The notes: generated by a model from the sequence alone, not told the origin. DNA of 64,000 bases from Fusarium oxysporum f. sp. lycopersici 4287 (GCF_000149955.1 NC_030986.1:4339333-4403332), one strand, 5' to 3'; numbered from the stretch's first letter, positions 1 through 12,141 are shown. Translations and numbers: made by a program.

Positions 1-53
1 CGTCGTTTCTTATAAAAGGACATCTTATCACTGTGTCAAATTATATCAGCACT

Positions 54-1006
54 ATGGCATCCGCTTTGAGCATTACCTCTGCCAACAAGATCAGCCTTGA
101 GGAGTTCAAGCGAGTTCTCAATCAATACCCGCCTCTTATTAAAAAAGTATCAGATGAAAAGGGTGGTAAGTGAATAAAAAAGATATCAAGGATGCCATTT
201 CATACGAATATCGGCTAATCAATATTAACCAATAGCCAAAGGTGGCCAGAGAACGCTGCAAGAACTGGACAATTATCGATACAACGATGCATTGGATGCC
301 TTCAATTCTAGCGCAAAAAGTCGCCCAATGAGGCTAGACGACATCAAGAACCTCGTGGAGTGGAAGTTGTGAGTCCAAGTCCACCCACCTGTGCCAGAAT
401 CGTACAGCTGCATGAGGTCAAAGCTGAAGTCATTTACTAATAAAGATCAGACGCCATGGGAAGTTCAGACCAACTCTTATGAATCTGGTCTCATCTAATG
501 ATGCAAACGATGCTCAGGAAATTGTAAAGCAAGCTCTTGACGCTTACAAAAAGGATGCCGACATAGAAGCCGCCTTGGGTGTATTGACAAAGCTTCGAGG
601 TATTGGTCCTGCAACTGCATCCTTGCTTTTGGCTGTTCATGATCCGACACGGGTCATCTTCTTTGCCGACGAGGCTTTCTGGTGGCTATGCTGCAATGGG
701 AAGCAGAGCCCTATCAAGTATAACGCCAAAGAGTACCGTATGCTATGCTCCAAAGTCGACGATCTGCGGAACAGACTCAACGTGCAAGCAAGTGACGTGG
801 AGAAAGTGGCATATGTATTAATGAAGCAACCGGCTCAACCGGATCAATCCCATGATGTGGCACCACCGAAAGAGGCCAAGCAGATTACAGCGCCCATGGC
901 AGCGAAGAAGGAAAAGAAGAGGAAGGCTAATTCAAATGCCGAAATAGTACAGGATGCAACCCATGAACAGCCATCACTTCGTCGATCCAAACGGGTCAAG
1001 ATCTAA
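54..1006 (+). CDS. Helix-hairpin-helix conserved fungal protein (3 exons)
   Basis: I read three exons, 54..165, 236..368 and 451..1006, joined by GTAAGT...AATAG and GTGAGT...ATCAG introns; the second has a TTTACTAA branch site. This gives 266 residues. The middle exon runs into the third as ...NLVEWKLRHGKFRPTLMNLV, which confirms the second splice. A helix-hairpin-helix-like stretch, LRGIGPATASLLLAVH, lies near residue 120, followed by an aromatic segment (FFADEAFWWL). This pattern is familiar from DNA glycosylase folds, but I see no catalytic Lys/Asp arrangement that would make it a glycosylase. The C-terminal third is rich in Lys, Arg and Ala with basic clusters (KKEKKRK, RRSKRVK) that look like nuclear localisation signals. 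A nuclear DNA-associated role is inference; no specific function is recognised. The 5' flank is cut by the window edge, so an earlier exon cannot be fully excluded. Confidence 0.82.
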
Positions 1007-1645
1007 TTAGTGCTTTAGTCGCAAGGGAAAACAAAACGACTCGACTCACGGCAACAAGACCACAAAATTATTCTGCACACATTTTTGCAGAAGTGCAAAG
1101 AATGATGCTTACAATTCAGTGCCACCTTTCCAACCGTATGCACACTAGGTCCATGATACCAAGCTGTAAGACTCAAAAGGTTATACATTACAGCTAATCG
1201 TTTTGATAACACACCGCAACTCACCCTAGGCAGCCAAAACGACAGCCTCAGAGGACCGGGTATCCGGCCCGTATAGCGTGTGTATCCGAAGAATACCAAG
1301 CTCCCATCCGAAGAAATTCCGCATGACGACGATTCCTCACGATGAAATCAATGACTTAACGCTCAAAGAGGCCGTGGACAGTCACGCGCAGCGTTCAGGC
1401 ACGGTTACGGACCATGTAAACGCGGTTATAAAACAACCATACGCCGCACTGGCACCCAGAATGTCAGGTTTCCCTTCCTTGGAGAAGATGCTTGAGTTCT
1501 TACCTTTGCTGTTCCAGTAGTGTCCCTCGATTGCCACATTTACTCCAGTATATATCTATGATTCAACTGGTGCGAGTGGCCTAGGATAGCTCAACGTTAT
1601 CTTTTATTTCCAATACCCACAATCAACTTCTCAAAAGTTCTCACC
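1007..1645. other. Intergenic region, possible small ORF
   Basis: Spacer between two same-strand genes. It contains a 65-80 codon open frame (1278 or 1323 to 1520) with no recognisable domain and no supporting context. A TATA-like stretch (AGTATATAT) lies near 1547, about 100 bp before the next start codon. Confidence 0.4.
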
Positions 1646-3082
1646 ATGGCTCCAAAAGGCCACCGGCATGGCCCGTCAAGTAGTATGTTTGCTCAGATTA
1701 CTGAGCCCATACCTCTTCCTACTCGCTTTGCCCGAATCAAGAGAGATTTGATTGAGGGTAAAGAATCTCAAATCAAGAGTTCCTGGATAAGACTGCTTGT
1801 CAAGTTAAGCACTGAAATCGATATCATCGCCAAAGCCGGTTCGGATATCTACCCATCTATTGATTTTAACGATCTCAAAGAGTCTTCAGTTGCAGACGAC
1901 TTTTCTTCAAGACTAAAGGATCGAGGTGTCGCTGTTGTTCGGAATGTAATTCCTCATGATCTGGCTACGAAATGGAAGGCAGATACCGACGCTCACTTGG
2001 GAGACCTTCAGGCTCAACGATTGCCCACCCATGATCCGCATCTTTACGGAGTTTACTGGTCTCCTGGGCAGATCAAATCTCGAGCCCATCCGAACATTCT
2101 CTATACTCAACGTTTCCTAATGAATTTATGGCACTCGTCTGACCCAGAAGCGCTTGTGAGCCCCAATTTTCCCATCAGCTATGCCGACCGCATGAGGGTC
2201 AGGAGACCTGAGGATGAGACATGTTCCCTCAGCGTATATGTTGACGGAGGAAGCGTGGAGCGTTGGGAGCCGGATGGCTATGGTTCAGCAGCGACTTATC
2301 AACGCATTTGGGATGGTCGTTGGGAGGATTGGGATCCGTGGGAAAGCAGCACTCGACTAAAAGTGACAAGCGATTTATACAATGGTGACGGCTCATGCAG
2401 CGTCTTCCGCATGCTTCAGGGCTGGGTCGCTTTGAGTGAGGTTCCTTTTGGCCATGGCACCCTTCTCTTGTGTCCCATGATTCGACTCACAACTGCATAT
2501 CTTCTTCTGCGCCCCTTTTTCGTGCCTAAAGAATCCTCACCGGCAAGCCCAGACTTTCTTACGCCAGGGAACTGGATCCTTGAAGAGCCACCTTCGTCTG
2601 TGATCCAAGGTGCATTGCCGTCTTACCCACAGGAGCTCAATGATGCATTACATCCTCATCTACAGCTTCATCGGAGCATGATCCCCATACCAAAACTTGA
2701 TCCTGGTGATTACCTTGTCTGGCACTGCGATACCGTCTACGCCCTTGACCGTCTCCGTCGCCCAGACATCCCTCCTACAACAATTATATATCTTCCAGCC
2801 TGTCCATTAACTCAGACAAATGCCCTATATCTTGCCCATCAGCGCAAGGGTTTTCTACATGGGGAAGCCGGCCCTGACTTTACCGGAGCCCCTACAGGCG
2901 ATGTCAATGTAGGGGGAGAGCAGGCCGTTCGAGAGGTTGGTGAGGCAGGCGGTGTAGACGGCATGCGTGCAATGGGGCTATTGCCGTGGGATGAGGACGA
3001 AGCTCAAGATGACCTTGAGTATGCAGTATTGGAAATGGCAAATGGTGTATTATTTCCAGAAAAGTATGATGGAACCTACTGA
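1646..3082 (+). CDS. DUF1479 family protein (YbiU-like)
   Basis: Single-exon gene of 478 residues whose start codon sits in a good fungal context (CACCATGG). The sequence fits the DUF1479 family, which has a double-stranded beta-helix fold resembling Fe(II)/2-oxoglutarate oxygenases. Recognisable family segments are the N-terminal RIKRDLIEGKE helix, the SRLKDRGVAVVRNVIP strand, the central SVYVDGGSVERWEPDGY region, and a C-terminal GDYLVWHCDTVYALDR stretch. The last contains a His-Cys-Asp that may form part of a metal site. Members are common in filamentous ascomycetes and bacteria, and no substrate is established. The reading frame is intact end to end with no intron. Oxygenase activity is inferred from the fold family only. 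Confidence 0.88.
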   Translation: MAPKGHRHGPSSSMFAQITEPIPLPTRFARIKRDLIEGKESQIKSSWIRLLVKLSTEIDIIAKAGSDIYPSIDFNDLKESSVADDFSSRLKDRGVAVVRNVIPHDLATKWKADTDAHLGDLQAQRLPTHDPHLYGVYWSPGQIKSRAHPNILYTQRFLMNLWHSSDPEALVSPNFPISYADRMRVRRPEDETCSLSVYVDGGSVERWEPDGYGSAATYQRIWDGRWEDWDPWESSTRLKVTSDLYNGDGSCSVFRMLQGWVALSEVPFGHGTLLLCPMIRLTTAYLLLRPFFVPKESSPASPDFLTPGNWILEEPPSSVIQGALPSYPQELNDALHPHLQLHRSMIPIPKLDPGDYLVWHCDTVYALDRLRRPDIPPTTIIYLPACPLTQTNALYLAHQRKGFLHGEAGPDFTGAPTGDVNVGGEQAVREVGEAGGVDGMRAMGLLPWDEDEAQDDLEYAVLEMANGVLFPEKYDGTY

Positions 3083-3535
3083 AACGTTCGTTGTTCGAAA
3101 TAGGCAGAATGAAACTAGAACTTGTAACTTATTTGGTCGGACACATCACATGGAATCAAGAACGGCATGATGTTTGAATAGTGATATAGCAATTTGCATG
3201 CGAGACCTTGGTGATTGTTAGTACACCAAGGCACTCACCATCCAACATCACTATTCTATACATAGAGAAATTCCTAATACAATCTCAAATAGTCGATCGT
3301 CCTGTCCACGTCCGATCGCCAACTTTGCGCCGGTGCTTAACCCAGTAACCGTTATAACGCTATTTTACATCTTCCACTTCATCTGGCTCCAGGTCTGTTG
3401 CTGTTTGTATATGCCCTGACAGGCGCAGACCCAGTCTCTTTTCTTCCGCCCAGACAGGTCAACAATAGATCAGGTGCCGATATCCTTGGATGCGCGGGCG
3501 TCTTTTCCTTTGGAGCGATATAGAACATACACGCC
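3083..3535. other. Intergenic region between convergent genes
   Basis: This is the 3' flank shared by the DUF1479 gene and the minus-strand BAP31-like gene. I see no coding or structured feature beyond AT-rich probable 3' UTR sequence. Confidence 0.5.
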
Positions 3536-4451
3536 TTAGATGCCCTTTCTGGACTCGCCAGTTTGTTGGGTAGCAGCGTACTTGTCGCTAAGCTCATCGT
3601 AGCTCTTGTGGAGCTGCTCGCTCTGCTTCTTCAGGGTCTTGAGGTCCTGATCCTTCTGCTCAAGCTCCTTTCGGAGACGGGCAAGCTCACCGGGCTTACC
3701 GGCAACGGCAAGCTTCTCAGCCTCCTTGGTATCGCTCTTAGTACCCTCGTAAGCGCGGACCTTGTCCTCCAGGCGCATCACCTCGAGGATCATAACGTAG
3801 GTGCGGTTAAGGATGAGCGAAAGGAAGAGGGTGAAGCCGCAAAGGTACATGTTGCGTTGGGAGTAGAACTTGCGGGCTTGGACTTCGAGGCGTTCGTGAC
3901 CCATAACGGCGGCACTGCAATCAAGTTAGTGATGTGTCCACCTGCTATGCCGTGGTTGCTNNNNNNNNNNNNNNNNNNNNNNNNNNNNNNNNNNNNNNNN
4001 NNNNNNNNNNNNNNNNNNNNNNNNNNNNNNNNNNNNNNNNNNNNNNNNNNNNNNNNNNNNNNNNNNNNNNNNNNNNNNNNNNNNNNNNNNNNNNNNNNNN
4101 NNNNNNNNNNNNNNNNNNNNNNNNNNNNNNNNNNNNNNNNNNNNNNNNNNNNNNNNNNNNNNNNNNNNNNNNNNNNNNNNNNNNNNNNNNNNNNNNNNNN
4201 NNNNNNNNNNNNNNNNNNNNNNNNNNNNNNNNNNNNNNNNNNNNNNNNNNNNNNNNNNNNNNNNNNNNNNNNNNNNNNNNNNNNNNNNNNNNNNNNNNNN
4301 NNNNNNNNNNNNNNNCAGGAGCATGAAAAGCGCCATCTCGAAGACGAGAAGCATGAAGACCTAATTGGAACAGTTAGCAACTCCATTGGCTAGGTGATTG
4401 AAGCTCTCGATAAAGGCACAAGCAACGCACGAGAGTATAGTAGAGCGTCAT
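3536..4451 (-). CDS. BAP31/Yet3-like ER membrane protein, interrupted by an assembly gap
   Basis: Minus-strand gene with ATG at 4451. Exon 1 (4431..4451) encodes MTLYYTL. A GTGCGT...TTAG intron follows (4361..4430, CTAAC branch site). Exon 2 starts at 4360 with VFMLLVFEMALFMLL and runs into the N gap. The last exon (3536..3914) follows a TTGCAG acceptor. The first residues match the N-terminal membrane segment of BAP31/Yet1/Yet3 proteins. The last exon has a further membrane segment (YLCGFTLFLSLILNRTYVMI) and a long Lys/Glu-rich coiled coil ending GESRKGI. These are ER export and quality-control factors that span the ER membrane three times and project a coiled coil into the cytosol. The third membrane segment and probably one further intron lie in the gap. 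I see no clear KKxx retrieval signal. Confidence 0.88.
3961..4315. other. Assembly gap (355 N)
   Basis: A run of 355 undetermined bases inside the BAP31-like gene. It hides the middle of the coding sequence. Confidence 0.99.
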
Positions 4452-5194
4452 GGTGACGGCGGTGACGAGGGGTAAACAAAAAGTGAAATAGAGGAAGATT
4501 GAGAAGCTCAAAAGAGAGAGTGAGAGAGACGTTTAGTCGTAGAGTGTTGGTGTGTTATGAGAAAGGAAAAAAGCTTCCGATTGCGATGGTCTTCGTATTT
4601 GTATGTAAGGTGAAAGGAGGAAGAATGACAAAGGTGGTCAGTTTGGACCTGAACCTGGCAGAGCTGGGAAAGCTGTCGTGCACCTGTCTTGTTCCTTCCC
4701 GCTTTCGAATCGACAACGTCATCGCTTGTGGCTGGAGCCTACTGGACGCTAATGGTGGGATGTGGGGCATCATCACTGAAGCTGAAGAATTTAGTGGCTT
4801 ACATCTATACAAAAAGATGTACAAAAAGGACACTAGTGCAGATCTATTTAACGAATTATGAAGACATAACTATTGATAATGGCGGGCATCCTTTCATAAA
4901 GATGATATCAAAGCAGTCTCTGTATTCAAGAGTCGAAACATTGTACGTAGTCAATTGAAGAGCATCCATTCGGTATGCCTTTTACGTCCATAACGCAAAA
5001 TACCAAAGCCAATTGCGTCCTTGAGACTCATATATTTTGTAATACTACTACAACAACTGTCTCCCAACTAATACCAAGCCTTCTGTTTCCCACCCAAACC
5101 CAGAAATTTCCATCCTAGTTTGTGCAAGACTGTATGTTTGCGATGTCGCCATTATCTTACAATGAAGCCAAGCCACCTTGGAAGACCCTCTATA
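4452..5194. other. Intergenic region
   Basis: Promoter side of the BAP31-like gene and 3' flank of KMT6. A 120-codon plus-strand frame (4499..4861) has no recognisable domain and atypical composition. I do not call it a gene. Confidence 0.5.
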
Positions 5195-8100
5195 TTATTG
5201 ACTCCCGCTTATCCAGTCTCCGTCATCTCTTAACTTGGCTGTTGGGCGCCGGTTTCTAACACCTCGATCAACGCGCGACCGCACAACCACGTCTTGGTCA
5301 TCATCGTCGTCGTCTTCATCGTTGTCCTCCTCTAGTTGGCTCTGGAGCAGCCTGGATTCTTCAGTGCGTTCCTCTGAAAAAGTGACGTATTCCATGCTGT
5401 CATTGATTTCCACTGGCTGTGGCCGTTGCAGTGCAGCTGGCACGATGGTGTCTGCAGCCACGATCTGGCGTTCTTCTGGGTCCTCTCGATCTTGCGATTC
5501 CGAAGCTGAAGGATGCTCCAACATCGGAGCTGAAGTCAGCTTTCGTGGATACTTTCTCGGCCGACCACTTCCTGGTCTGGCGCCTCCTCTTTTGCCGCGT
5601 GTCTTTAAATCTCCTCGTGGTTTGCCATTATGGCTCGACGCTGCTCCCTTGCCATCTTGTCGCGCTCGTTTTCGCAGTCTTGCTGCTGAATTTCCAAAAT
5701 CCGAATCTCCATCTGAAGGTGTTTCCATGATGGAGGCATCAGTGCCAGTCGGGTGATACTCTTCTTCTTCTGAGTCCTCCTCAAATGGGCCCTTCTTACG
5801 CTTACGGAGAGGCTTTGGAGCGAAACCAAGCGTATCCGCCAGCATGTCGTCTTCATCGAGAACTGCTTGGGCACGCTTCTTTCCCTTTCCGGGCTTCTTC
5901 TTATCCGTCTTTGGATTCTTCCGTGCGACCCCTTCTCCGTTGGGCCGTCGCGATCGTTTTTTACCCTGGTCAGACTTCCCTCCCACCTTATGGTCGAGCA
6001 GCTTCTTTGTCAGGTTGGGGAAGTTTTCACCATAATTGAAGAACAACTCCTCTCCAGCCTTGATATCACGCATGGCTGTAAACTTGATGCGGTATTCGCC
6101 ATTGACGTAAAGGATTCTGTGGGTTGATGTAGCCCCCGCGCTTGTCGCTCTCTGATGCGTGGTTGATGTAGCGACTCAAATTACCATATGTCGCAGCGTC
6201 CACCCAAATACCTTCGTTGTCTAACAGAGTAAATACGTACGAAATGTTTGATTCTTCATCGAACACGTCGCCACGCCTGGCTTCTCGTCGCACTCCTTCA
6301 TCGTGGGTGATCAGTTCACCTACATATTCGATGATGAAATCGTCCTGTGCGATATCCTCGATAGTGAATAACCCATACCCGACTCCCTCAAGTTGACTCT
6401 CGCCCAAAGCAAGGCTCTTCGCCTGGCCCCGCTGCAGCGAACAGTTTTGACAGCCGGTAGAATGAAGAACTTCATTATCAGCATTCTCAGGATCGGCTCT
6501 CTCAACCACCCCGCATCGACCACAAACATCTGGGTCGCATTCGCGGTTCAGCTGCACACAGATACATGGCCTTTCCTTTCCTTTTGAGAGGCAAGTTTTG
6601 CCTTGCGAGTGGCAGGCACAGCCTGTGAATTTGTAGGCGCAATTTTCCACCGTACAGCCGCAGAACTTCTCGCAGAGAACACCATGCTGAACGCAAATAC
6701 AACTTTCCGAAGTACAAGGTCCTTCATGATTACAAGGTTCGGAGAGTTCGCGTTTTTGATGTTCGTGGGTTTTGGTATGGGATTCCCAGTCACCGATGAG
6801 CGTCTTTTTGAAACGATCGTACCAGCTGACCGTCCGGATTTGCAATCTGTTTGCTGGCTCAACTGGAGACATGGACACATTCAACTTTTGATATTCATTA
6901 AATACGTCACTGCAATCCCGGTCAAGGAGCTGGGCAACCAAGCAGAAGGGATCTTTCGTAACCTTGCTGCGGTCGGCGGTCGCAACCGTAGATCGTAGGA
7001 TAAAATGATCCTCTTCATCCCAGGGCCTCTGGATTGAGGCAGCAACAGGCCGGGGCGAGCTCCGATAGCAGTTACGTTTGCAGAGTGGGGATAAGGGGCC
7101 ATTGCCATTAACCGTATCAGCTGCACTGTAGGGGAGGCGACGTCGCCGCTTCAGAGTATCCGAAAGACGGGGAAGAATCGAAAGGGTGCGCTTGCAATTC
7201 TGGGCATCGTATTCGCCGTGCTCACAGGAATGACTGAAGCAGATGAGGCAACCGAGAATTGAATAAGTTCCCAGCCAATACTCGACAGCATCATGCTCGT
7301 TTTCGTGCTGTGTGCTGGAGCCATCCTTGGCTGTGGGCTTGGTTTCCATGATGCTGTCGACTGACTCATCCAAAAGCAAGACGTCGCGGAGCTCAATCTG
7401 CTTTGTTGGGGGTTGGCCCTGGTGAAAGACGCGGCGGAAGGCTTCCGTGAACATGTTGGCGGCTTTGTTTGCCTCAGGTGGTGTGGTGGACTCGGCAGGG
7501 CGATGTGAGTTGAGAATGTCTGACTTCTGTCGGGGCGTGATGGCGTCGTCAGGTTCTCGACTTGCCATGTAGNNNNNNNNNNNNNNNNNNNNNNNNNNNN
7601 NNNNNNNNNNNNNNNNNNNNNNNNNNNNNNNNNNNNNNNNNNNNNNNNNNNNNNNNNNNNNNNNNNNNNNNNTTGTCCAGCCAAGTGCCAAGATATAACA
7701 AGACAGTCGATGCAAACTCGGAGCGCACTGCTATGCGCACTTTTTCCTCGCGACTCATGGGCTTAAAGCCAGATTTGCGGTCAATATCCTCCAATTCTTG
7801 CAACCAAACATTGTATTTGTACTCTTCCGAGGTCTCAAGATCCCTCAAGTGGGGTACAAAGGTTAGCATTGTGTTAGGAGTAAGAATATTCTTTTTGATT
7901 TCCACGTGATGAAAGCGGTATCTTGGAACACGCTCTTCATCTGTCTGGATGCGTACGATGCTGTAGTGATCCTCACGTTTGTTGTTCTTAAGCTTCGTGT
8001 GTTCCTGTTGAGAATATTAGCAGAATTCACCTGGACTCGTTTGGGACCCAAGTACTTTGGATTTGATTCTCATCGTTTCTCCCTTCTTGGACGGGACAGG

Positions 8101-8739
8101 TTTGTTTGTAAGTCCGGCGAAGAGGTTTTTGCCTGTGAGAACACGACGTTCATTAGGCTTGGTGGACTCAATGATATAAGAGGTCATGCGACTGTGTCCA
8201 TCCTTGATATCTTGGCGAAACTGTGTCAGCTTTTCGGCAATAGCAGCGACATCCCATTCCTGCTTCTTAGGCGTTTGATATTTAGGAGATGCCGGTTTGG
8301 TTTGTTGCGTTGATTTTGAGGCGTCTTTTTCAGGCGTGGGCGTCACCTGACGAGATGCCAAGTTGGAGGCTGTAACACTAGACAGCTTTGCCATACTTTG
8401 GGCGTCATCAGAATTAGCCGTTATCGTGGTCACCTTCTGGCTCAGCTTGAGGACTGAAGATGCTGGGCGTGGCGGCTCAGCAGAGGCGGAGGGCTGTTTG
8501 TCCTGGCTGACGGCGGTAGAGCTCGTAGATCTATTCAACTTGGGCGGGCTGACGGGAGCGTTGGTTGATGATGGGCGCTCACTTGAAATAGAAAAATTGG
8601 GGGTGAAGCGCGCCGTAGTAGTGTTGTTGCGATTTAGAGGCACTAGAGAATGTGGTTCATAGTCTGAATCACTGTCTCCTGTCAAGTCGATGGTGTCAGG
8701 TTTTCCTGCGACGATGGCGACGAGATGAGGAGAAGCCAT
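5195..8739 (-). CDS. KMT6: KMT6/E(z)-type histone H3K27 methyltransferase, with an N gap and an apparent frameshift
   Basis: Catalytic subunit of Polycomb repressive complex 2, which methylates histone H3 Lys27 in facultative heterochromatin. I start at the ATG at 8739 (MASPHLVAIV); an in-frame ATG at 8853 is possible but adds an unlike leader. Exon 1 is 8056..8739. A 51-nt phase-0 intron (8005..8055, GTACTT...TGCTAAT...CAACAG) leads into EHTKLKNNKREDHYS. After a 100-N gap come the pre-SET CXC region (CNHEGPC, CICVQHGVLCEKFCGC, ACHSQGKTC) and the SET domain: EGVGYGLFTIEDI, ITHDEGVRREARRGD, NLSRYINHASE, then FFNYG. The frame breaks between INHASE and ILYVNGEYRIKFTAMRD near 6125-6140, where one extra base is needed to explain the shift. 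The tail is long, basic and acidic, with an AT-hook-like RGGARPGSGRPRKYPRK patch. Family assignment is firm; whether the break is real is not. Confidence 0.93.
7573..7672. other. Assembly gap (100 N)
   Basis: A run of exactly 100 N inside KMT6, which looks like a default-size gap of unknown true length. Confidence 0.99.
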
Positions 8740-10853
8740 GGTTGCGGCTGATGACTTTGCCTCAAACTCTAAGGCAAGGTACAACCGCCGTATTGGTAAG
8801 GAAGGCGAACTGCCAAAGGTTTTCCTAGAATTGCCCCTCTCTATAGCCAGCAACTGCTACCATCCTGCACAAGAGGAGTCGCTGATGGACACCAAAAAAA
8901 AGGGGGGAAGAGAAAAGAAGATAGGTAAGGACTGCAATTCGTGCTGATGTTGCTGTGGAGAGCACCTTTGTAGATAATAAATGAGAGAAGGAAACACGAG
9001 TTTGTCGACCCAGCCAGAGACGCGTGTGGACAGATTAAATGTGCAAATTCGGCAGAAAATAGGAGCGAAATGCGCAAAAGAGGTCGAGGAAACCAAAGAA
9101 ACTGAATACCAGAGAGTAAGATAATGGTATTATATACGACGGGTTTGTACAAAAGACACGAGTGCCCTCGATTGTCGGTTTGTTGTCGCTCGAAACTCAA
9201 ACCAAGACAGAGATGAATAATTAGTTGAATGAGTGAATGAGTGTAAATTACACGCGTTGAGGAGTCTACAGGGGATATTGACAGGGGGTCGCGTTCATTA
9301 ATCCGGCTTAGCGTGGTTGGATTGGTCATTACCTTAAGGTAAGGTGGAGGGCGATTTTATTTGTTCCCTCTATGAAAGCGAACCGTCATGGCACTGTTTT
9401 GTTATGATTGTAGATTCCATCCCGCTCACATATGAGTTTGACACATGTCATACTCTATTATAGTCGTTGATAATGCATCGAGGTTACTCAAACATGGTCC
9501 ATCATAGAAGTTGGATATGTTGTGCCCTAACCACTAGTCCATGACAGAGCAATCGTGGAACATCCAAACTGAAAGAATCATAGATAATATCATACAAAAT
9601 CAAACTGTATAGGTAAGTAATTTGATTTTACAAACATATTCCTTCATTTATCTCTTTTCCAGAGTTTTGATATGTCTTGTAGGTAGTTGGCTGCCTCACA
9701 TGAAGATCACTTTAGTCAGGTTTGTGATTTATCGGAATTGCCGGATGCTAAACTGCGATCGAACTGGTCACTAAAAAACGAGCAAAAGTCGACGTAATTA
9801 AGGTATAGAAAGTATTGTCTTGGCTCCGGTAGTTTAACAACATATACTTGGCACCTTATTGAAACTTTTGATAGCCAATTACATCCAACCTTTCTGTATC
9901 TTATTCAATACAAATACCGGACTTGATATCATTTATACACTGCGCAGCCTCGTCAGATTAGTCCATACTGCTTCGAGAAAGTGCTCTCAGCTTCGGAAAA
10001 GACCCTGTTTCACGAAACGACTGACATCAAGATCGGAACTAACCCAACCACAACATGTGAAAAAGGCCCTTGTGGTAATTCGGTTTCTGGGCTGCCTCAA
10101 TTACCCCTTGTCTCCTTTATCTTTCGGGCTGGAGACTGCCGGAGGATCGCTCAGTCTTAGAGCCCGTTCACCCACCCACTGACCTCCAAAAGACCCCAAA
10201 CTTGTGCCTCGATATCGTCATATTTCATCTTAGACACTCACTAGCGTTGCGCTGGATTCGACCGAAGCTTGGTGGTCGTGAACCGCATCCGGGATAGGTA
10301 GTCCAGCTCTAGGGGGTCTCTCCGGATGCACAGGTGAGGATCCTTGGCGGAGGCCCGTAGAATGTAAGACGTAGACCTGAGACACGCTTGACGTAAGTAG
10401 CAGTACCTCGAGTAATGCTGCGATCACCAGGGGCTGCGGTGTAGACATACACTAGACGCTAGCGCCCGCCTGTATCGAAGACCTCACTCACTCGTTCTGA
10501 CCCAAGTGGAGTCTTGATGACGTCGCTCTCAGCTCCCGCATCAAAAAAGGTGACGATCTTGGTTCTCCGCAGCAACAAACACCACCAGAGCCCAAGCCCA
10601 AGCCTTGCCCTGTTTCTGGCCTCCATCATATAACGTTCCCAGCAGCCCGGCCACGATCTTCTCTTCGTGTTTTCTCCGACCTCTTATCCTTGCTTGGTTC
10701 TCAGCTCTGCAGCTGTGATCTCCGTCTCCGTCTCCAACCCACGTTAATCCCCACCTGATATTATCTATTCCCTGCCTGTCCTTGCTGGACCCTTTTCTTG
10801 TCATCCATACTCAGCTCCACCGCTCGTCGCATTCATAAACAATAACACTCATC
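8740..10853. other. Divergent promoter region between KMT6 and Pil1
   Basis: About 2.1 kb between two divergently transcribed genes. Several open frames of 70-160 codons occur on both strands, but none shows a domain or typical coding composition. A purine-rich tract lies at 8892-8925, and the last 350 bases before Pil1 are pyrimidine-rich, as is usual for strong fungal promoters and leaders. I see no RNA gene or repeat. Confidence 0.5.
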
Positions 10854-12141
10854 ATGCATCGCACCTATTCTATGCGCCAGACCCGGGCGCCTACTGCCTC
10901 TCAACTCCAGGTGCGTATAATCGAAGCTTATGGCGCCACAACTCAATGCGACAGCAAAACTGACTTTGAGCAGAACCCCCCGCCACCTCCGTCGTCGACA
11001 AAATCCGGCCGCCTCTTCAAGAGCAGCTTCGGTAAGCTAGCATCACGCCACTTCGACTGTTAATTCCAACGGAACTAACAAGATCTTCCGTGTAGGACAT
11101 GCCCTTCGCCGCAATGCTGGCGGTGCCTTTGGCCCGGACTTGGCCAAGAAGCTCTCCCAGCTGGTCAAGATGGAGAAGAATGTGATGCGAAGCTTAGAGA
11201 CCGTTGCCCGTGAGCGAATGGAAGTTGCTGTATGTTTCCAAACCCCCAATCCTACGAAACCTTAAAACTAACTTGACAGCAACAACTATCCATTTGGGGC
11301 GAGGCTGGTGACGAAGATGTTTCCGACGTTACCGACAAGCTTGGTGTCCTCCTTTATGAGATTGGCGAGCTCGAGGACCAATATGTCGACCGTTACGACC
11401 AGTATAGAGTTACTATGAAGAGCATCCGCAACATTGAAGCTTCGGTTCAGCCTAGTCGTGACCGTAAGAACCACCCAACACCTAGACGGCGTATTGTCTA
11501 CTAACTCCGACTTAGGCAAGCAGAAGATTACTGATCAGATCGCCCAACTCAAGTACAAGGAGCCCAACTCTCCCAAGATTGTCGTCCTCGAGCAGGAACT
11601 TGTTCGAGCTGAAGCCGAGTCTCTTGTTGCTGAGGCTCAGCTTTCCAACATCACTCGAGAGAAGGTGAAGGCTGCCTATACCTACCAATTCGATGCTCTC
11701 CGTGAGCATTGTGAGAAGGTTGCCATTATCGCTGGCTATGGAAAGCACCTCCTCGAGCTTATCGATGACACCCCGGTCACTCCCGGCGAGACCCGCCAGG
11801 CCTACGACGGATATGAGGCTAGCAAGGCCATTATCCAAGACTGCGAAGACGCCCTGACGAACTGGGTTACTTCCAACGCTGTCGTTTCTTCCAAACTCTC
11901 TACCCGCGCCCGTACTCTGTCTCAGCGACGTCGTAACAACATCCGCAACCGAGGTGAGGGTCACGATCTCTCCGGTCAAGATGTGCCCTTGAACGATGGC
12001 AGCTCCTGGACTGCTCGGGACCGTGATCTCGACAGCGACGAGGAAGAGGAAGAGGAGGATGCCCGAGGCTCCATTCTGGACAGCGATGGTGGTCTGAACG
12101 GCGAGTCTCGTGGACGCACACAGGAAGCTGTTGCCGCATAG
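10854..12141 (+). CDS. PIL1: Eisosome core component Pil1/Lsp1 (5 exons)
   Basis: BAR-domain protein that assembles eisosomes, the filaments that shape furrow-like plasma-membrane domains. My exon model is 10854..10910, 10974..11031, 11096..11229, 11280..11463 and 11516..12141, all with GT-AG introns of 50-65 nt. The joins give MHRTYSMRQTRAP..., KSSFGHALRRNAGG, and ASVQPSRDRKQKITD, all typical of Pil1/Lsp1. The BAR core spans roughly residues 45-265 (LVKMEKNVMRSLETVARERM, LYEIGELEDQYVDRYDQYR). The C-terminal tail has SR-rich sequence (LSQRRRNNIRNR) and a Glu run (DSDEEEEEEDARG), then a short tail ending EAVAA. The Ser/Thr-rich N-terminus is where this family is phosphorylated by Pkh-type kinases. 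All joins keep frame. Confidence 0.95.

Noticed and set aside
1278..1520. Small ORF of 80 (or 65) codons between the HhH and DUF1479 genes
   Set aside because: No domain, splice partner or conservation evidence; noted only as a possibility.
4499..4861. 120-codon ORF upstream of the BAP31-like gene
   Set aside because: Divergent promoter position, no domain, and a composition unlike neighbouring genes.
8005..8030. 26-nt intron (GTGAAT...CAACAG) in KMT6
   Set aside because: Too short for fungal splicing and it breaks the frame. The 51-nt intron beginning GTACTT is in phase and has a good branch site.
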